Part shown: positions 1 to 10,525 of the stretch, piece after piece
Position numbering within the stretch: the stretch's first letter is position 1
How the letters are laid out: the number at the start of each line of letters is the position of its first letter
Assembly (NCBI GenBank): GCA_030323885.1
Contig: CM059197.1
Location: 32,439,384-32,503,383, forward strand
Length of the DNA: 64,000 nucleotides
Direction of reading: 5' to 3'
Source of the DNA: Branchipolynoe longqiensis
Taxonomy: Eukaryota > Annelida > Polychaeta > Phyllodocida > Polynoidae
Program-made: the position numbers and the translations under genes
Notes under the pieces: generated by a model
Told to the model about the DNA's origin: nothing
Seen by the model: the letters and a program-made list of their open reading frames with translations, nothing else
Databases searched by the model: none

Positions 1-84
1 TTGAATCCAACTCTAAGCACAATATTCCCTTCATTTACTTCAACCCCCACGATGAAAATACACATACCAGGTTCATCATTGCAA

Positions 85-627
85 TGTACATAAATTCTAG
101 TGTGAAGTAACTTTGATTACAAATGTCTAATGTTGAAGGTATTCGAAGACAAAAACATGCTAAATAAATTTAGTATGCAAAAATACTGGACATGGAAGGC
201 GTGTATGACTTGCAGCAGTGACCGGTTCTATTAAATTGAACTAGCATTCCTTCTATGCAGCAATTAATGTTTAATAAGTGCACCAACAAGTTTGTTTTAT
301 TAGACGACGCTCTAGAGCACATTGATTTTTATCATCGGCTATTGGATGTCAAACATATGGTCATTCTGATATATTCCTTTGGACGAAACTGGCTCCCACC
401 ACATAGGTTACTCTTTCCGATAAGGAGCAAGGGGTCTTTTATATGCACTTTCACACAGCCAGGACATCACATACCGCAGCCTTTGATGAACCAGTTGTGG
501 AGAATAAGTGTACCAATATCAATAGTGGATATATAAGATCAAATGTAGGCAAATGCTTTGGTTTCAAAAATGTTATGGCTTCAACAGATATAACAACTTT
601 TAAACTAATCAAGCTATGTTAAATTGT
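85..627. repeat. MITE-A copy 1, interrupted by a SINE
   Basis: A copy of a roughly 370-bp non-autonomous element repeated many times in the window (MITE-A). Complete copies run from TTAA-AGTTGCATAGTCCGATG to its inverse and contain recurring words such as 'tatgcagcaacaaatgcttaataag' style text and 'gatatgtaggatcaaatctagg'. This copy lacks a clean left end and is split by the SINE at 287-502; both halves align to the family. Confidence 0.7.
287..502 (-). mobile_element. SINE fragment, lophotrochozoan-type body
   Basis: Reverse-oriented SINE fragment related to the copy at 47141-47520. Shared words include 'ccagttgtgg' / 'ccacaactgg', 'gacatccaatagcc' and the 'gtcgt(c)taataaaacaaac' end. It is flanked by the near-perfect repeat AATAAGTGCACCAA (273-286) and AATAAGTGTACCAA (503-516), which is MITE-A sequence, so it inserted into MITE-A. 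The 5' head is missing. Confidence 0.75.
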
Positions 628-794
628 GGATTACCAAATCTATTTTGAACTTCAGACAATTTTATTCTAATTTCATACTAATGAAATAGCACAGCGACAA
701 CTGCTTTGAGTCAATCAGCTTAGATTATTTATACAATACTATTGATGTAACTGGGTTAGTTATAATGGTGTGAAGGACCGCGTTCTGATCTGCG

Positions 795-1005
795 CACCTA
801 TAAGTTGCATAGTTCGATGGTTTTTACTTTCTGAAATTTTCTTAAATAAATATATTAGATTGATTGTTATAATCGACTTTACTTTAGTCTGAAGTCGCTT
901 TATTTTAGATGGCTTAGTATCCATTATATGCAGAAGCAAATGCTTAATAAGTACACTATTATAGAAGTTGGATATGTAGGATCAAATGAAGGGTTCAGGC
1001 GCAAA
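795..1005. repeat. MITE-A fragment
   Basis: Begins with 'agttgcatagttcgatgg' and continues through 'tatattagattgattg' and 'ggatatgtaggatcaaat'. The right terminus is not recognisable. Confidence 0.6.
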
Positions 1006-2079
1006 ACCACGTAAATGCCAATCCAAAAATGGAGAGAAAGATTGGAATCAAGCCTTCAAAAAGTTTATATTTTTATATTCCTATTGTTTTGTTTATTGCT
1101 CCATAACCATGTTGTAAAAATATACGGATTTTCGGTTCAGAATTATATATTGGCAGAGAGCATTATTATTCTTGGGCGACGGAGTGGGGACAATAATGTA
1201 AACTAAAAGCAATATTATCCCACTCCCATTGTACATGATAAGGAGTGATGTGAAATATATGTGATATATGACGCTTAAGGTTAATGAAGAAATGTGTTAT
1301 ATAAGAAACAGTTAAGGTTGATGAATGTTCCTCTTTGTATTCATAAAGAATGCAATTGGAGAAAAAGGACATTTTTGGTAAATATATATATTTGTAACTG
1401 TTGCAACTACCTGTTCACCCTTGACCACTGGGCGGGCCCACCACAGCCTCATTTGCATATGCACCCAGGGCACCACGTGCAGCTGAGTTGAGTGACAGCC
1501 ACCACCACTGGGGAGTGGCTCCCACCCCGGCTGTGGGGGTGCCTGATTGGCTGACTGTGGGACTACTCAGTCACCCACATCTACCTTGGCCCTCTGACCA
1601 CACTAGCCTCACTTTGAGATTAAGTAATTATTCAAGATTCTGTTTCAGACTCACTGAAGAGAAATCATTCTACTCCCGGCTCTTGAGTGAGACACACCTA
1701 CTCTTGAGCAGGAACCCCAGACACTCTGTCTGATGCTAGGCAAATTCAGATATTCCAACTGAGTGTGTACACAGCCATAGGACTCCTGTCCCATGGGCTG
1801 TAGGAACTGCTTTCTATACAGGCTAAAGTAGTAATGAGATACTGTGTGGACAGAAGGTAAGGAGTGTGGATGATAGGTCACTGGTAGGTGGACAGGAGTT
1901 GATGCCAATAAAGCACAACTTCTCCACTGTTCATCTGTCTGACTAGTCTTCATTCTTCCTTAGTATTGGTTACTGAGTTGATAGTCGGTATTTGAATAAC
2001 AGCATCACAGGTGATATGAAGGGGAAGAGTTTTATGGTATTATCTGATGTTCATGCGGCCGAGCATCCAGTAATATTAT
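1006..2079. other. Unassigned sequence, no gene supported
   Basis: Only short open frames occur, without recognisable protein features. Positions about 1420-1600 are richer in GC than the surrounding AT-rich sequence. No repeat shared with the rest of the window was recognised. Confidence 0.5.
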
Positions 2080-2290
2080 AATTCACTTAACTCGGCCCAG
2101 AACAGTAAAGAGAAGCGAGAGAGAGTATTAAGAAATTTATTCAAAATAAATCAGCCTACAGGTAGGCATGCAAGCGGGTGACAGTGACCCAAGTCAGGTT
2201 CGGTAATCTTGAGCAAGCGGGCGACTAGGACCCAGGTTGAGCAGGTCAGAGCAGACCAGAGCGGAAATGTAGACCCATCAGCGCGCACCC
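2080..2290 (-). repeat. Split direct repeat B2 (3' end of Ngaro-like element)
   Basis: 211-bp unit repeated at 2437-2647 with no difference that I could see by eye. It contains 'cacttaactcggcccag' at its outer end and ends in 'cagcgcgcaccc'. Confidence 0.88.
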
Positions 2291-2313
2291 CCAAGTAAGA
2301 GGGAGGGTGGGTG

Positions 2314-2439
2314 GGAGAGTGAAGCGCACCGGACAGTGCCAGGTCAGGAAGTGAGTGAGAAAAGGAGTGAGCGATAACAGGAAAGGAAAACTGGCCTCGT
2401 ACGCAAATTATCCATGTTAGCCTCGCCAACATGCTCAAT
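2314..2439 (-). repeat. Split direct repeat A2
   Basis: 126-bp unit matching 7191-7316, for example 'ggagagtgaagcgcaccgga' and 'cgtacgcaaattatcc', with one visible change (ggacAgtgcc versus ggacGgtgcc). It abuts B1 at a shared 'aatt'. Confidence 0.88.
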
Positions 2440-2647
2440 TCACTTAACTCGGCCCAGAACAGTAAAGAGAAGCGAGAGAGAGTATTAAGAAATTTATTCA
2501 AAATAAATCAGCCTACAGGTAGGCATGCAAGCGGGTGACAGTGACCCAAGTCAGGTTCGGTAATCTTGAGCAAGCGGGCGACTAGGACCCAGGTTGAGCA
2601 GGTCAGAGCAGACCAGAGCGGAAATGTAGACCCATCAGCGCGCACCC
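2437..2647 (-). repeat. Split direct repeat B1
   Basis: Second copy of the 211-bp B unit. The recombinase reading frame ends just inside it (stop at about 2635), so the element's coding region runs into its 3' repeat. Confidence 0.88.
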
Positions 2648-3610
2648 AACACCCTTGCAAGCGCTGAGGGGGCTTCGGCAACCTCGACGGCGCCCAGGTA
2701 GGAACGAACCGCCAGCGACTTCCACGGGCCCGCGATCATGATCTCGGGGAGTGGCAGACCTGCCACCTGACAGGCCTGAGCAGCTCCTCTGCGCAGGCTA
2801 TGTAGTGTGACGTTGGCATCGGATCGAAGGGCTGCAGCAGCTGTGAGGCGGAGAACCTTGGCAAGGTAGCGTGCATTCAGAGGTCTCGTAGAAGGCAAGA
2901 GGAGGGCAGGGCCATCAGGATGGGGGGTAACCCTAGCAATATAGTGGTGCCAGGCATTAACCGGACAGCAGGAGGAGAGAGGTATGGACGGGAGGCGGTA
3001 ACGGACTGGAGGGGCACTAGTCGATCTCGTTTTAGAGGACCTGACCGAAATCAACAGCTCATGTGGAGTACATTTACAATCTCGGAACTTAATTGTATGG
3101 ACCGGCAAGCCTGATGCAGGTGCAACTAGGTTACTTTGCCTTAGTAGCGTGAGATAGCCTATCAGCAGGGCAAGGATTACTACCCAGGGACAACGGGCAG
3201 AGTGAAGCGAGACAACGGATGATCTGCTTCAAATCTGGTGGGTGAAAGGGGAGAGGCTTGTCGGGGGACATGATTAGAGGACTTAACTACTGCACGTTTC
3301 ATTACTGTAATTCTCATGTGCTCCAAAGGCAACGGGATCACCAAATAGCAGCGACCCATAACTTAATCGAACTGAAATAATTAAGCACGGAACCCGGTGC
3401 TTCCAAGATGGCACTTAAGTGCATAAGAAATGACAAGAGATCATAAACCTGGGGCTTAGTGGAGGAGACACCATGTCTGCGGCAAAAGGTCAGATAGGCA
3501 CGGACATGAGCAGCCTTATTGAGCCAGGTTCTCGGCGCCAAAGCACTCGTGTAGAGGCCCAGGAGGCGTCGGTGATGAGTCATCGAGTACCCTGGAAGAT
3601 ACGGCAACAA
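2635..3610 (-). pseudogene. Tyrosine recombinase of the Ngaro-like element, frameshifted
   Basis: The enzyme would recombine circular element DNA into the genome. Two open pieces are visible: 3610-3338, an N-terminal helical core-binding region ('RTWLNKAAHVRAYLTFCRRHG'-type text), and 3108-2635, the catalytic half. Between them, in other frames, lies LRQSNL, the usual box with the first catalytic Arg. The catalytic half has HSLRRG (His and second Arg), then a Trp (GPWKS) and the candidate nucleophile Tyr in VRSYLG. So R, HxxR, W and Y can all be found but not in one frame; about 3110-3340 needs at least two frame changes. It lies last before the 3' repeats, as usual in this group. Confidence 0.82.
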
Positions 3611-3636
3611 AAGTACTATCTTCCAGGGTTAGGACA

Positions 3637-4417
3637 TTACAGGTCGAAATCAAGTACATCAAGTTCAAATTTGACCCTAATCTCAGAGAGATTTAACTGT
3701 GCACACATCTCATCTGCCTTCTTCCTCAATGCCGGATCATAATGTGCTCTACTTAACGCATCTGCCAAAATTAAGTCCGCACCTGGCTTATGCAAGATCT
3801 CGAGTTCGAAGTTGTTAATAGCTGCAAGCCTCCAGAGGAAGCGAGCGCAAGCACACAGGACACTATCCTTCCCTCTACCCAACTCGAGGACCTGCTGGGA
3901 AGCTGCGTTATCAGTATTGACCACTATCTTGAATTCATGTGACCTCAGAGGTAGCAGGGAAGCTACCGCGTGGACCAGATTAATGGCTTCTATGTGGGTG
4001 ATCGTGAGATGTTTATCAGCCCAAACCGCTGGGTACTCTGCCGCATAGAATGCTGTCGGTGAGTAGGCCCCCCCCCCCCCGCTAGCAAGGTCGAATCACA
4101 CTCCAACACCCAGAGAGCCACGAGGCCCGGAGGGAAGCAGGAGGAGAGAATTACAATCCCTAGCAAAGGACTCAAACCACTGGAGATCATCTAAGGATAT
4201 CACGATTGAATGGGTGCTGGCCCACAAAGGGAGTAGACCGCAATGCCGCCAACACCCTATTCGTAAAGCGCCCGGCTGGCTTGATGCATTTGGCCAGATG
4301 CTGCAGCTTCCCGGCCAGACTCTGCAGCTGTTTCCTCGAGGCCGTTATCTTAACCTTCCAAGCAATACACACTTGAAGGACCTCTTCTAACTTAGCCTTC
4401 GGGATTTCTACCGTCAT
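3637..4417 (-). pseudogene. RT connection and RNase H of the Ngaro-like element, frameshifted
   Basis: 4417-4187 reads 'MTVEIPKAKLEEVLQ', the segment that follows the palm/thumb in this RT group. Next comes ECDSTL (first RNase H acidic residue) beside a long G/C run at 4070-4080. In another frame follow 'HITHIEAINL' and VNTDNAAS, and finally LADALSR, the typical end of the domain (3924-3637). At least two frame changes occur, one at the C-run near 4070 and one near 4190. RNase H would remove the RNA template strand during reverse transcription. Confidence 0.78.
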
Positions 4418-4432
4418 CGTTACTGTATTAAT

Positions 4433-5524
4433 TTAAAAAAACAGCCACACAAGAGACATTTTAGGCGGAAAACATTTCTCAGGTGCTAACGCTAGTCCTA
4501 GAATAGATGCAAGCTCATTAAATCTGGCGTACGCCTCGACAGCTCTCTCCTTAGACGATTCAAGGCCAACAAAATCATCCAGGTAACAGAGTGTGAAAAA
4601 ACCCTCCTTCCTCAACAACCACACCACAGCCCTAGTTGTCCTTGCACACGCTAGAGCCGAGGTGCGGCAGCCAAAGGGGGGGGGGGGGGCTATATCTATA
4701 TAGACAGCGTTATTCAGGGAGACACTAAGTAGAGGCACAGACAGTGGACATACCCGCAGCTGTCTGTACGCCCTCGCTAAGTCACCCGACCAAATCCAAG
4801 CACCAGGGCCTAGAAGAGATAACCGATCTGTTAGAGTTGAAACTGACGGAAGGGAGAAATTAAATGGGAGACCCAAATAAAAACCTTTAACTATGCCTGA
4901 ATTCACACTCCTCCCTGGCGGAAAGCTCAGATCAATGATAACTCGCCGTGAAGTTGAATTCTTTTTTGGCCGAGTCATCATTGGACTTATTTGACACCAG
5001 GGAGCAAACGGGGATACAGTAAAGGGGCCAAGCATCGCACCTAATTCAGACTCTTTCGCTATAAAAGCATTAATGCTGGGATCTAACTCGGCTGCAGGTG
5101 TATGATTATCAAAGGTTGGAACGGGAACTCTATCAGAAGTGTAGTCTAGCGGCCAGCCAAACTCTAAGTGATCGAGCAGCCGTGTATCAGGAAAGTCTAT
5201 CAAGAGCTCTCGCCAAACCGGTATGTTCAAACCTGACGGGAGAGGGCACCTTGCCTCTAGAAAGTTCGGGAGCCCCGTCGCTCTTACTACATCATATATC
5301 TGTAAATACTGCAGATGCTTACCCCAGAGACCAGAGACCGAAACCGGCCAAAATGAATCTAAATAACTTCTAAACACATGCGGGGTGGGAGGCGGTGAGA
5401 ACCACCCACCCCGATCAGCTGACTGCTCTGGCAGCAGTGGGTCATACAACGTGTCAAACCAATCAAACACCAATTCAGGAACACTCAAGTCTATCGCAGT
5501 AGAAGTCAAGTCAGGCGACCACAA
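4433..5524 (-). CDS. Reverse transcriptase domain of the Ngaro-like element
   Basis: 363-residue open frame. It includes 'RRVIIDLSFPPGRSVN', the motif A text SGDLARAYRQL, FGCRTSALAC in place of the usual LPFG box, and the catalytic YLDD at residues about 314-317, followed by LAPEKC. It ends at SLVWLFF, where the family normally continues as WLG(I/F)..., and the following frame starts with MTVEIPKAKL. A one-base change in the A-run at 4434-4441 therefore separates it from its RNase H. A run of G at 4677-4690 lies inside the frame without breaking it. The start is the first ATG after the proline-rich linker and may not be the native one. Confidence 0.88.
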   Translation of the reverse strand: MWSPDLTSTAIDLSVPELVFDWFDTLYDPLLPEQSADRGGWFSPPPTPHVFRSYLDSFWPVSVSGLWGKHLQYLQIYDVVRATGLPNFLEARCPLPSGLNIPVWRELLIDFPDTRLLDHLEFGWPLDYTSDRVPVPTFDNHTPAAELDPSINAFIAKESELGAMLGPFTVSPFAPWCQISPMMTRPKKNSTSRRVIIDLSFPPGRSVNSGIVKGFYLGLPFNFSLPSVSTLTDRLSLLGPGAWIWSGDLARAYRQLRVCPLSVPLLSVSLNNAVYIDIAPPPPFGCRTSALACARTTRAVVWLLRKEGFFTLCYLDDFVGLESSKERAVEAYARFNELASILGLALAPEKCFPPKMSLVWLFF

Positions 5525-5906
5525 CTGCGGCTCAGTAGTTAGCAGTGCACAGTCAGTAGGCGAGGCCGGGGACCCCCCACCACCTGCTGCTCAGTCACTG
5601 GAACCGGTGAACCGGCGCGGGTGGGAGGGGGTGGGTAGGGAATGGAGGGTAGAGGGGAGAGAAAAAGGGGGAGGGGGGGAGGGGGTTGGGAGAGGGAAAG
5701 GGGGGCAGGGGGGGGGGGAACTGGCTCCGAGACAACTGGTGCCTGGTCTAGGCTTGGCGCACTGCACTGCGGTGCTAACGGCGTACATACTGCCACTAGG
5801 TGCGGTACGACCACATTGTTTACATCTATAGTCTCAGGTCGGCTAGCAAACACAGTCGAGCTACTTACAGACGCAGCGGCCGGCGCCTGCTCAGCCGGCT
5901 TCCTAT

Positions 5907-7148
5907 CTAGGAACTTCCGCTTCTTGAGGCAGTCCTGCTCCTTGTGATGAAGGACACGCTTAAACTTGTATGCGCACCATGCACAGATATGCAGAAACCT
6001 ATCTGGCTGTGTACCGTGATCAGCAGTGAACGTGCAGCCTTTATCCCAGTGCCAGTTACAGCCTGCATCCGATCACGGTGTAATCTCACTGGATCACTGG
6101 GCGACACCTGCTGACCCACCGACGCCACAGCCGCAGCTGGTGCTGCCGATTGCCCAAATGACGATCTATACTGGGCAGATCTCAAGGAATCCGAACAGAC
6201 ATCAGGCTTCACATCCATTACCGCACCTGGATCATGCCACCCATATCTCAGAGTCCCATCATCAACCATCTGAAACACCCTCTCAGACCACCGTCTACAG
6301 GTGGGCCAGTCCCACGTTATCGCCATCCTCGCCAGGTCTTGCTCATGCTGCAGGAGAGGCGGCCAATCCTCCTCCGGGAAATCCGGGTGAGACGCCAGCT
6401 GACGCAGCGCCGTAAAATACTCCGCCCACGTTGCCTGGCCAAAGTCTAGTTTCCTGAACCCATCGCCTCTGGTAATAAAGGAATGTGGAAACAGACCCAT
6501 ACCTGTCTTCTTCTTCAGCACTGGCATTGCATCCACTGGGGTGGGGCGCGCCGGCACCCTCCTCACAGGCCTTGGGGGCGGGCGCGGCGACCTCACCGCT
6601 CGATAGGAAGGTGAGTAGCCCCTCGTACGAGACCGAGCCTGTCTCTCACCAACGGGGCTCTGCCTACGGTCATGTGGCGAACTTGACACCTCCCTCAGGG
6701 GCGAGGTGTGACTCCTTGCACGCCGCCGTCTGACCGGCGAAGGTGATGGAGACTGGCGCCTACGAGCTGACCTGGCCACTACCCCTGAGCAACGAGGCAT
6801 GACTACCGGCGACAGTGACCTCGACTGAGAAAACCGTCTCTGAATTACTGGCGACTCACTCCTGTCACGGGAACCACGACTCTCCACCACACTCGTACCC
6901 GACCTCAACCTCCTATTTTCTCTCACCAAACGCCTTATCAGGTCCTGGTCGGACTCCGCCTGCGACTGACCTTCAGTTGGCACCGTGACACCTGGTGACA
7001 CTACACAGGACGACGAAGATTCCAACGACTCCTCATCCAAATTCGGGTCACATGAAGACCTTACCGCTCTCACCGGTTGCTTCCTTGACATTTGCTGGGC
7101 CAACGGCGGCCTCCCTCGCCTCTTCCTCGCCGGCGGCATAGCTGTCAC
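5907..7148 (-). CDS. Gag-like ORF1 of the Ngaro-like element
   Basis: 413 residues; its ATG is 43 bp inside repeat A1. The N-terminus carries an AT-hook-like KRRGRPP (about residues 8-15) and an Arg/Ser-rich stretch to about residue 200. A conserved-looking globular part follows, with 'FSERVF'-like and 'GDGFRKLDFGQATWAEYF' text. Near 6060 the frame appears shifted: in a second frame about 6060-5910 encodes 'HICAWCAYKFKR' followed by HH...C, a zinc-binding pattern, then a proline-rich linker to 5539. The native Gag therefore probably ran on in that frame; the last 40 or so residues of the open frame are likely out of frame. Confidence 0.72.
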   Translation of the reverse strand: MTAMPPARKRRGRPPLAQQMSRKQPVRAVRSSCDPNLDEESLESSSSCVVSPGVTVPTEGQSQAESDQDLIRRLVRENRRLRSGTSVVESRGSRDRSESPVIQRRFSQSRSLSPVVMPRCSGVVARSARRRQSPSPSPVRRRRARSHTSPLREVSSSPHDRRQSPVGERQARSRTRGYSPSYRAVRSPRPPPRPVRRVPARPTPVDAMPVLKKKTGMGLFPHSFITRGDGFRKLDFGQATWAEYFTALRQLASHPDFPEEDWPPLLQHEQDLARMAITWDWPTCRRWSERVFQMVDDGTLRYGWHDPGAVMDVKPDVCSDSLRSAQYRSSFGQSAAPAAAVASVGQQVSPSDPVRLHRDRMQAVTGTGIKAARSLLITVHSQIGFCISVHGAHTSLSVSFITRSRTASRSGSS

Positions 7149-7190
7149 GCAGAGCTCGGTAAGTACCTCGGAATGTCAGAGAGAGTGGGT

Positions 7191-7316
7191 GGAGAGTGAA
7201 GCGCACCGGACGGTGCCAGGTCAGGAAGTGAGTGAGAAAAGGAGTGAGCGATAACAGGAAAGGAAAACTGGCCTCGTACGCAAATTATCCATGTTAGCCT
7301 CGCCAACATGCTCAAT
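7191..7316 (-). repeat. Split direct repeat A1 (5' end of Ngaro-like element)
   Basis: 126-bp partner of A2. Its outer end 'catgctcaat' is followed by unrelated flank, which fixes the element boundary. Confidence 0.86.
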
Positions 7317-7738
7317 GTGATCATATGAAAAGTGGAATTAGTGAGCTTAAAACTTATTTTCAGGTAAAAATCCTTTATTTAAACTCATTTTCTTTGGATT
7401 CGAAAATGTGATGCTTTAATCAGACTATGCAACTTTAAGTCAAGTAGATTTTGGTACCTTTTCAAGCAAAGTGAATAGGTTCGCAATACTAATATGATAT
7501 AATGCTCATAATATGCATCTACTTTAAAAATGCACATTTAATATGCTACTGTACAATTGAACAACCAATACGCCAACCTATATTAAATTTACCACATCTA
7601 TTTTGAAGCCTAGATTGAAACCTAGATGTATAGCCAGTCATTTTCTTTGTTCTTATCTGAACCACCTGTGTCAGTTGTTAAGTCCTATATCTTTAGCAGT
7701 CTGCTGGCACCACTTTTAATATGCAGACAGCCATGTAC
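7317..7738. repeat. MITE-A half and unassigned AT-rich sequence
   Basis: About 7340-7437 ends in 'cagactatgcaactttaa', the right terminus of MITE-A. The remainder has no recognised feature. Confidence 0.45.
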
Positions 7739-8070
7739 CAATGGCGGTGGCCGAATCGGTAGAGCGCAGATTTCGAGTGCGGGAGATCGAGAGTTCAGTT
7801 CCCGGTTGAGTCAAACCAATGACTTATCAAATTGATACTTGTCGCTTCCTAGCCTGACGCTCAGCATTAATAGGATTGGACAAGGACTGGTTAGCTCAGT
7901 ATCGGGATAATGTGACTGAGTGGGATATTGGGTCATGGTGCCAGTGGCCTGATTTCCCAGTGGGGCAACACTATAAAGTTGCCATGAGTGCACACTGTCA
8001 CAAGTCAGTACCCATCCTGATATGACCTTAGATGTTGCCAGGACGTAAGACTCCAACAACCAACCAACTG
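7739..8070 (+). mobile_element. tRNA-derived SINE-1
   Basis: Representative of the commonest SINE here. The head has tRNA-like pol III boxes ('ggtggccgaatcggtagagcgc' region and a degenerate 'gttcagttcccgg'). Then come 'caaaccaatgactta', 'ggataatgtgactgagtggg', a 'ctataaagttgccatgagtg' block, and the tail 'cctgatatgaccttagatg' ending in a lysine-codon-like 'gacgtaagactccaac'. Length is about 330 bp. Confidence 0.85.
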
Positions 8071-8170
8071 CACCATTGACTCTCACTTCATAGCTTAACT
8101 CAGTACAGTATGATCTGAATACTAATTACTTTTCAGCTATACCAAATAGGGATATGCAAAATACAACGTG

Positions 8171-8412
8171 TGCACCTTAAAGCTAGGATTCCTTACACGC
8201 GGTATGCGGCAAGCGGCGTGCGGCGTGCGGCGTGCTTACGGGATGGGTCCTTTCGCCCACACCCACACACAGTGTCAGGTTTCCTCACCACTGTTCTCTA
8301 TGGCAAACGCAGCAGCATTCGCATTCGCATGCCGCACCGATCGCTACATGGACCGATTCAGTATTCGCATGCCGCATGCCGCATACCGCATACCGCTATG
8401 CAGCTTTAATTA
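8171..8412. mobile_element. Foldback element, GCATGCGG word family (copy 1)
   Basis: Starts 'taaagctaggattccttaca' followed by 'cgcggtatgcggc' repeats and is closed by inverted 'gccgcatgccgcataccg' words. The interior ('acccacacacagtgtcagg', 'tatggcaaacgcagcagc') matches the copy at 61131-61441 in opposite orientation. The right end runs into MITE-A sequence. Confidence 0.72.
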
Positions 8413-8560
8413 AAGCTGCACAATCCGATGAAAGCATAACATTTGTCAAAATCAAGACCCTTACCTATATTTGATCCTAAATATCTAACCTAGATACAGG
8501 TCACCCATTAAAGCTGCATAGTCTGCTGAATGCAGCAAATAGTCGAAACCAAAAAAGCCT
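8398..8560. repeat. Two MITE-A ends abutting at TTAA
   Basis: 'gcagctttaattaaagctgc' places the right end of one copy directly against the left end of the next. A further left end occurs at 8510. Confidence 0.6.
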
Positions 8561-9645
8561 GTCTAAATTTTATCCTTAAATGTTGTTGGTGGTTCAATGG
8601 CGATGGCTGCAGCAGTTGTGTCCTGGTCTGAACTGAGGCTCTAGGGTTTGTGGGAAAAAAACCCAGTGTCGTCTCCTGGTGCCAAACTTGCTTTAGTTCA
8701 GGCGAGATCCATAAGGGGGCGCCACCGCAGTTCGGCGGCCACGATGTTAGTGGCAATGCGTAGTGCGGTGGAGTTTCATACAGATGGTGTCGCCGGCGGG
8801 TCAGTGGGTTCAATAATGTCCCATCTCGCCCAAGAATTATCCATGTTAACAATAACATGTACAATATTTTTCAAACAAAATCATTTACCTACATATTCAA
8901 CTCAGATACGTGATCACTTATGAAGCACTTGCTGTTGCATATGGGGGAATACAAAATCAATTTAATAGAAGCTTTTAATGCTGAAGTTTATGGTGTCCAA
9001 TATGTTGACGTGGATGCCAAAATTAAAATCATTACTTTTAGTTCAAATATCGCCAAAGTTAGCCATTTATACTAAACGTTACTGCAAAGTAAAGTACGGT
9101 GAATTATAGCGACCAACCTGATGTATCTATCTCAAAATATGGGGGGAACTTTAAACCATCAGGGGTACAACTTTAAACATTTCTTGCTGCATAAAAGACA
9201 CGTTCTGTCACTTTAATGAAACCTGTCACTGTTATAAGCCTATAGCATCCCCCATTTTGACGTGCATATCAAAGTAACCTCCCATATTTTTACTTCAAAT
9301 TTCTTCTAAGTTGTCTTTTTTTTAATTAAGGGTTACTTCGAACTAAAGTAAAAATAGATTATAATGATCAATCTAATAGATTAAATTAAAAAAGATGGCA
9401 CAAATGCAAAGCTATCAGATTATGGAAGTTTACGGTCTGAATGTTACCTATGTTTCTGTCATGTTGCTGTCATATTTTCTATTATGCTAAAATTTAAAAG
9501 AAATCGGCCCCCAACAGAACAAAAATACCAACTTTGCACTTTTAATTTGCGGTGAAAATCAAATATATGTGGTTGGGTTTTGTTATTGTCATACCCACAG
9601 AATGACGGATCATAGTGTCTTACGAACACTCTCCTCATCTATTTA
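8561..9645. other. Unassigned sequence with MITE-A relics
   Basis: 8561-8880 has no recognised feature. 8890-9140 and 9290-9425 contain inverted MITE-A words (for example 'caaagttagccattta', 'atagcgaccaacctgatgta'). No gene is supported. Confidence 0.45.
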
Positions 9646-10328
9646 TGCCCCGGTCACATACATATTAGTGGACGTAGTTGAACGTAGGTGAACGTAGTGG
9701 AGGCTACTGTAGGTCAAACCTGGTGTAAGTACGTTAAACTATGTTGAAATACGTTAAGGTATGGCAGGTGTTGGTACGGATAAATACATTACGGTACAGA
9801 TGAATACGTTACGGTACGGATGCCAGTACGTTCAAATATGTTCAACTATGTTAGCCTCCACTACGTTCCCTACGTCCACTAATGGCTATGTGACCAGGGC
9901 TTTGTCCAAGTATGCTAGAGTATGCTAGAGCACACTAGAGTATGCTAGCATATGCTAGAGTATGCTAGAGTACACCAGAGTATGCTAGAGTATGATATCA
10001 TCATGGATGCAAATTCAGCCTCTAACATAGCGCTATTTTGAACATGTCCAAAAATTAAATCAAACATCATGGCTCACCCACGTTATTACCAAGTTAACAT
10101 CATGGACAAGTATGGATGCCGGTACGTTCAACTACGTTCAACTACGTTCAACTACATTCAACCACGTTCGACTGCGTTCACCTGCGTTCAACTATGTTCA
10201 GCTATGTTCAACTACGTTCAACTGTGTTCAACTGGGTTTAACTGCATTCAACTACGTTCAACTACATTCAACTATGTTAGCCTCCACTAGGTTCAACTAC
10301 GTCCACTAACGTGTATGTGACCGGGCCT
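9646..10328. mobile_element. Foldback element, GTTCAACTACG word family (copy 1)
   Basis: 683 bp flanked by TTA (9643-9645 and 10329-10331). The ends are inverted: TGCCCCGGTCACATAC and, reversed, AGGCCCGGTCACATAC. The interior is built from variants of a 10-bp word, 'acgttcaact' on the right and 'agttgaacgt' on the left, plus 'gtatgctaga' repeats in the middle. No ORF of its own. Confidence 0.8.
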
Positions 10329-10525
10329 TTAGACTACACCAACATTGGTTGCATATCTGCCACTAAGTTATACCTGTGTACTAATCATATTATCTATGAC
10401 AAAGTTAACGAGAAATGCATTACTAAACAACTGGCAATATGTATGGATGTAATCAATATGAAAGTATGCCTTCTTTATCTGAAAAGCATTGAGTTTCATA
10501 CATCATTGTGCATATAGGACCAGTT

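Larger units (their letters stand above)
2080..7316 (-). mobile_element. Ngaro/PAT-type tyrosine-recombinase retrotransposon, decayed
   Basis: A 5.2-kb element read on the minus strand in the order A1 (7316-7191), gag, RT, RNase H, tyrosine recombinase, then B1 (2647-2437), A2 (2439-2314) and B2 (2290-2080). A1/A2 and B1/B2 are direct repeat pairs, which is the split-direct-repeat layout known for Ngaro and PAT-type DIRS-order elements. No target duplication is needed: both ends and the internal A2/B1 junction share 'aat', as expected if integration goes through a recombined circle. The repeats look almost unmutated while the ORFs contain several one-base shifts. It is therefore probably a young but defective copy, or its frameshifts are partly assembly errors at homopolymers. 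Confidence 0.88.

Noticed and set aside
3990..4190. Independent small gene of 66 codons
   Set aside because: It is part of the frameshifted RNase H region (contains ECDSTL).
5385..5947. Gly/Arg-rich plus-strand frames
   Set aside because: Antisense to the proline-rich Gag linker of the Ngaro-like element.
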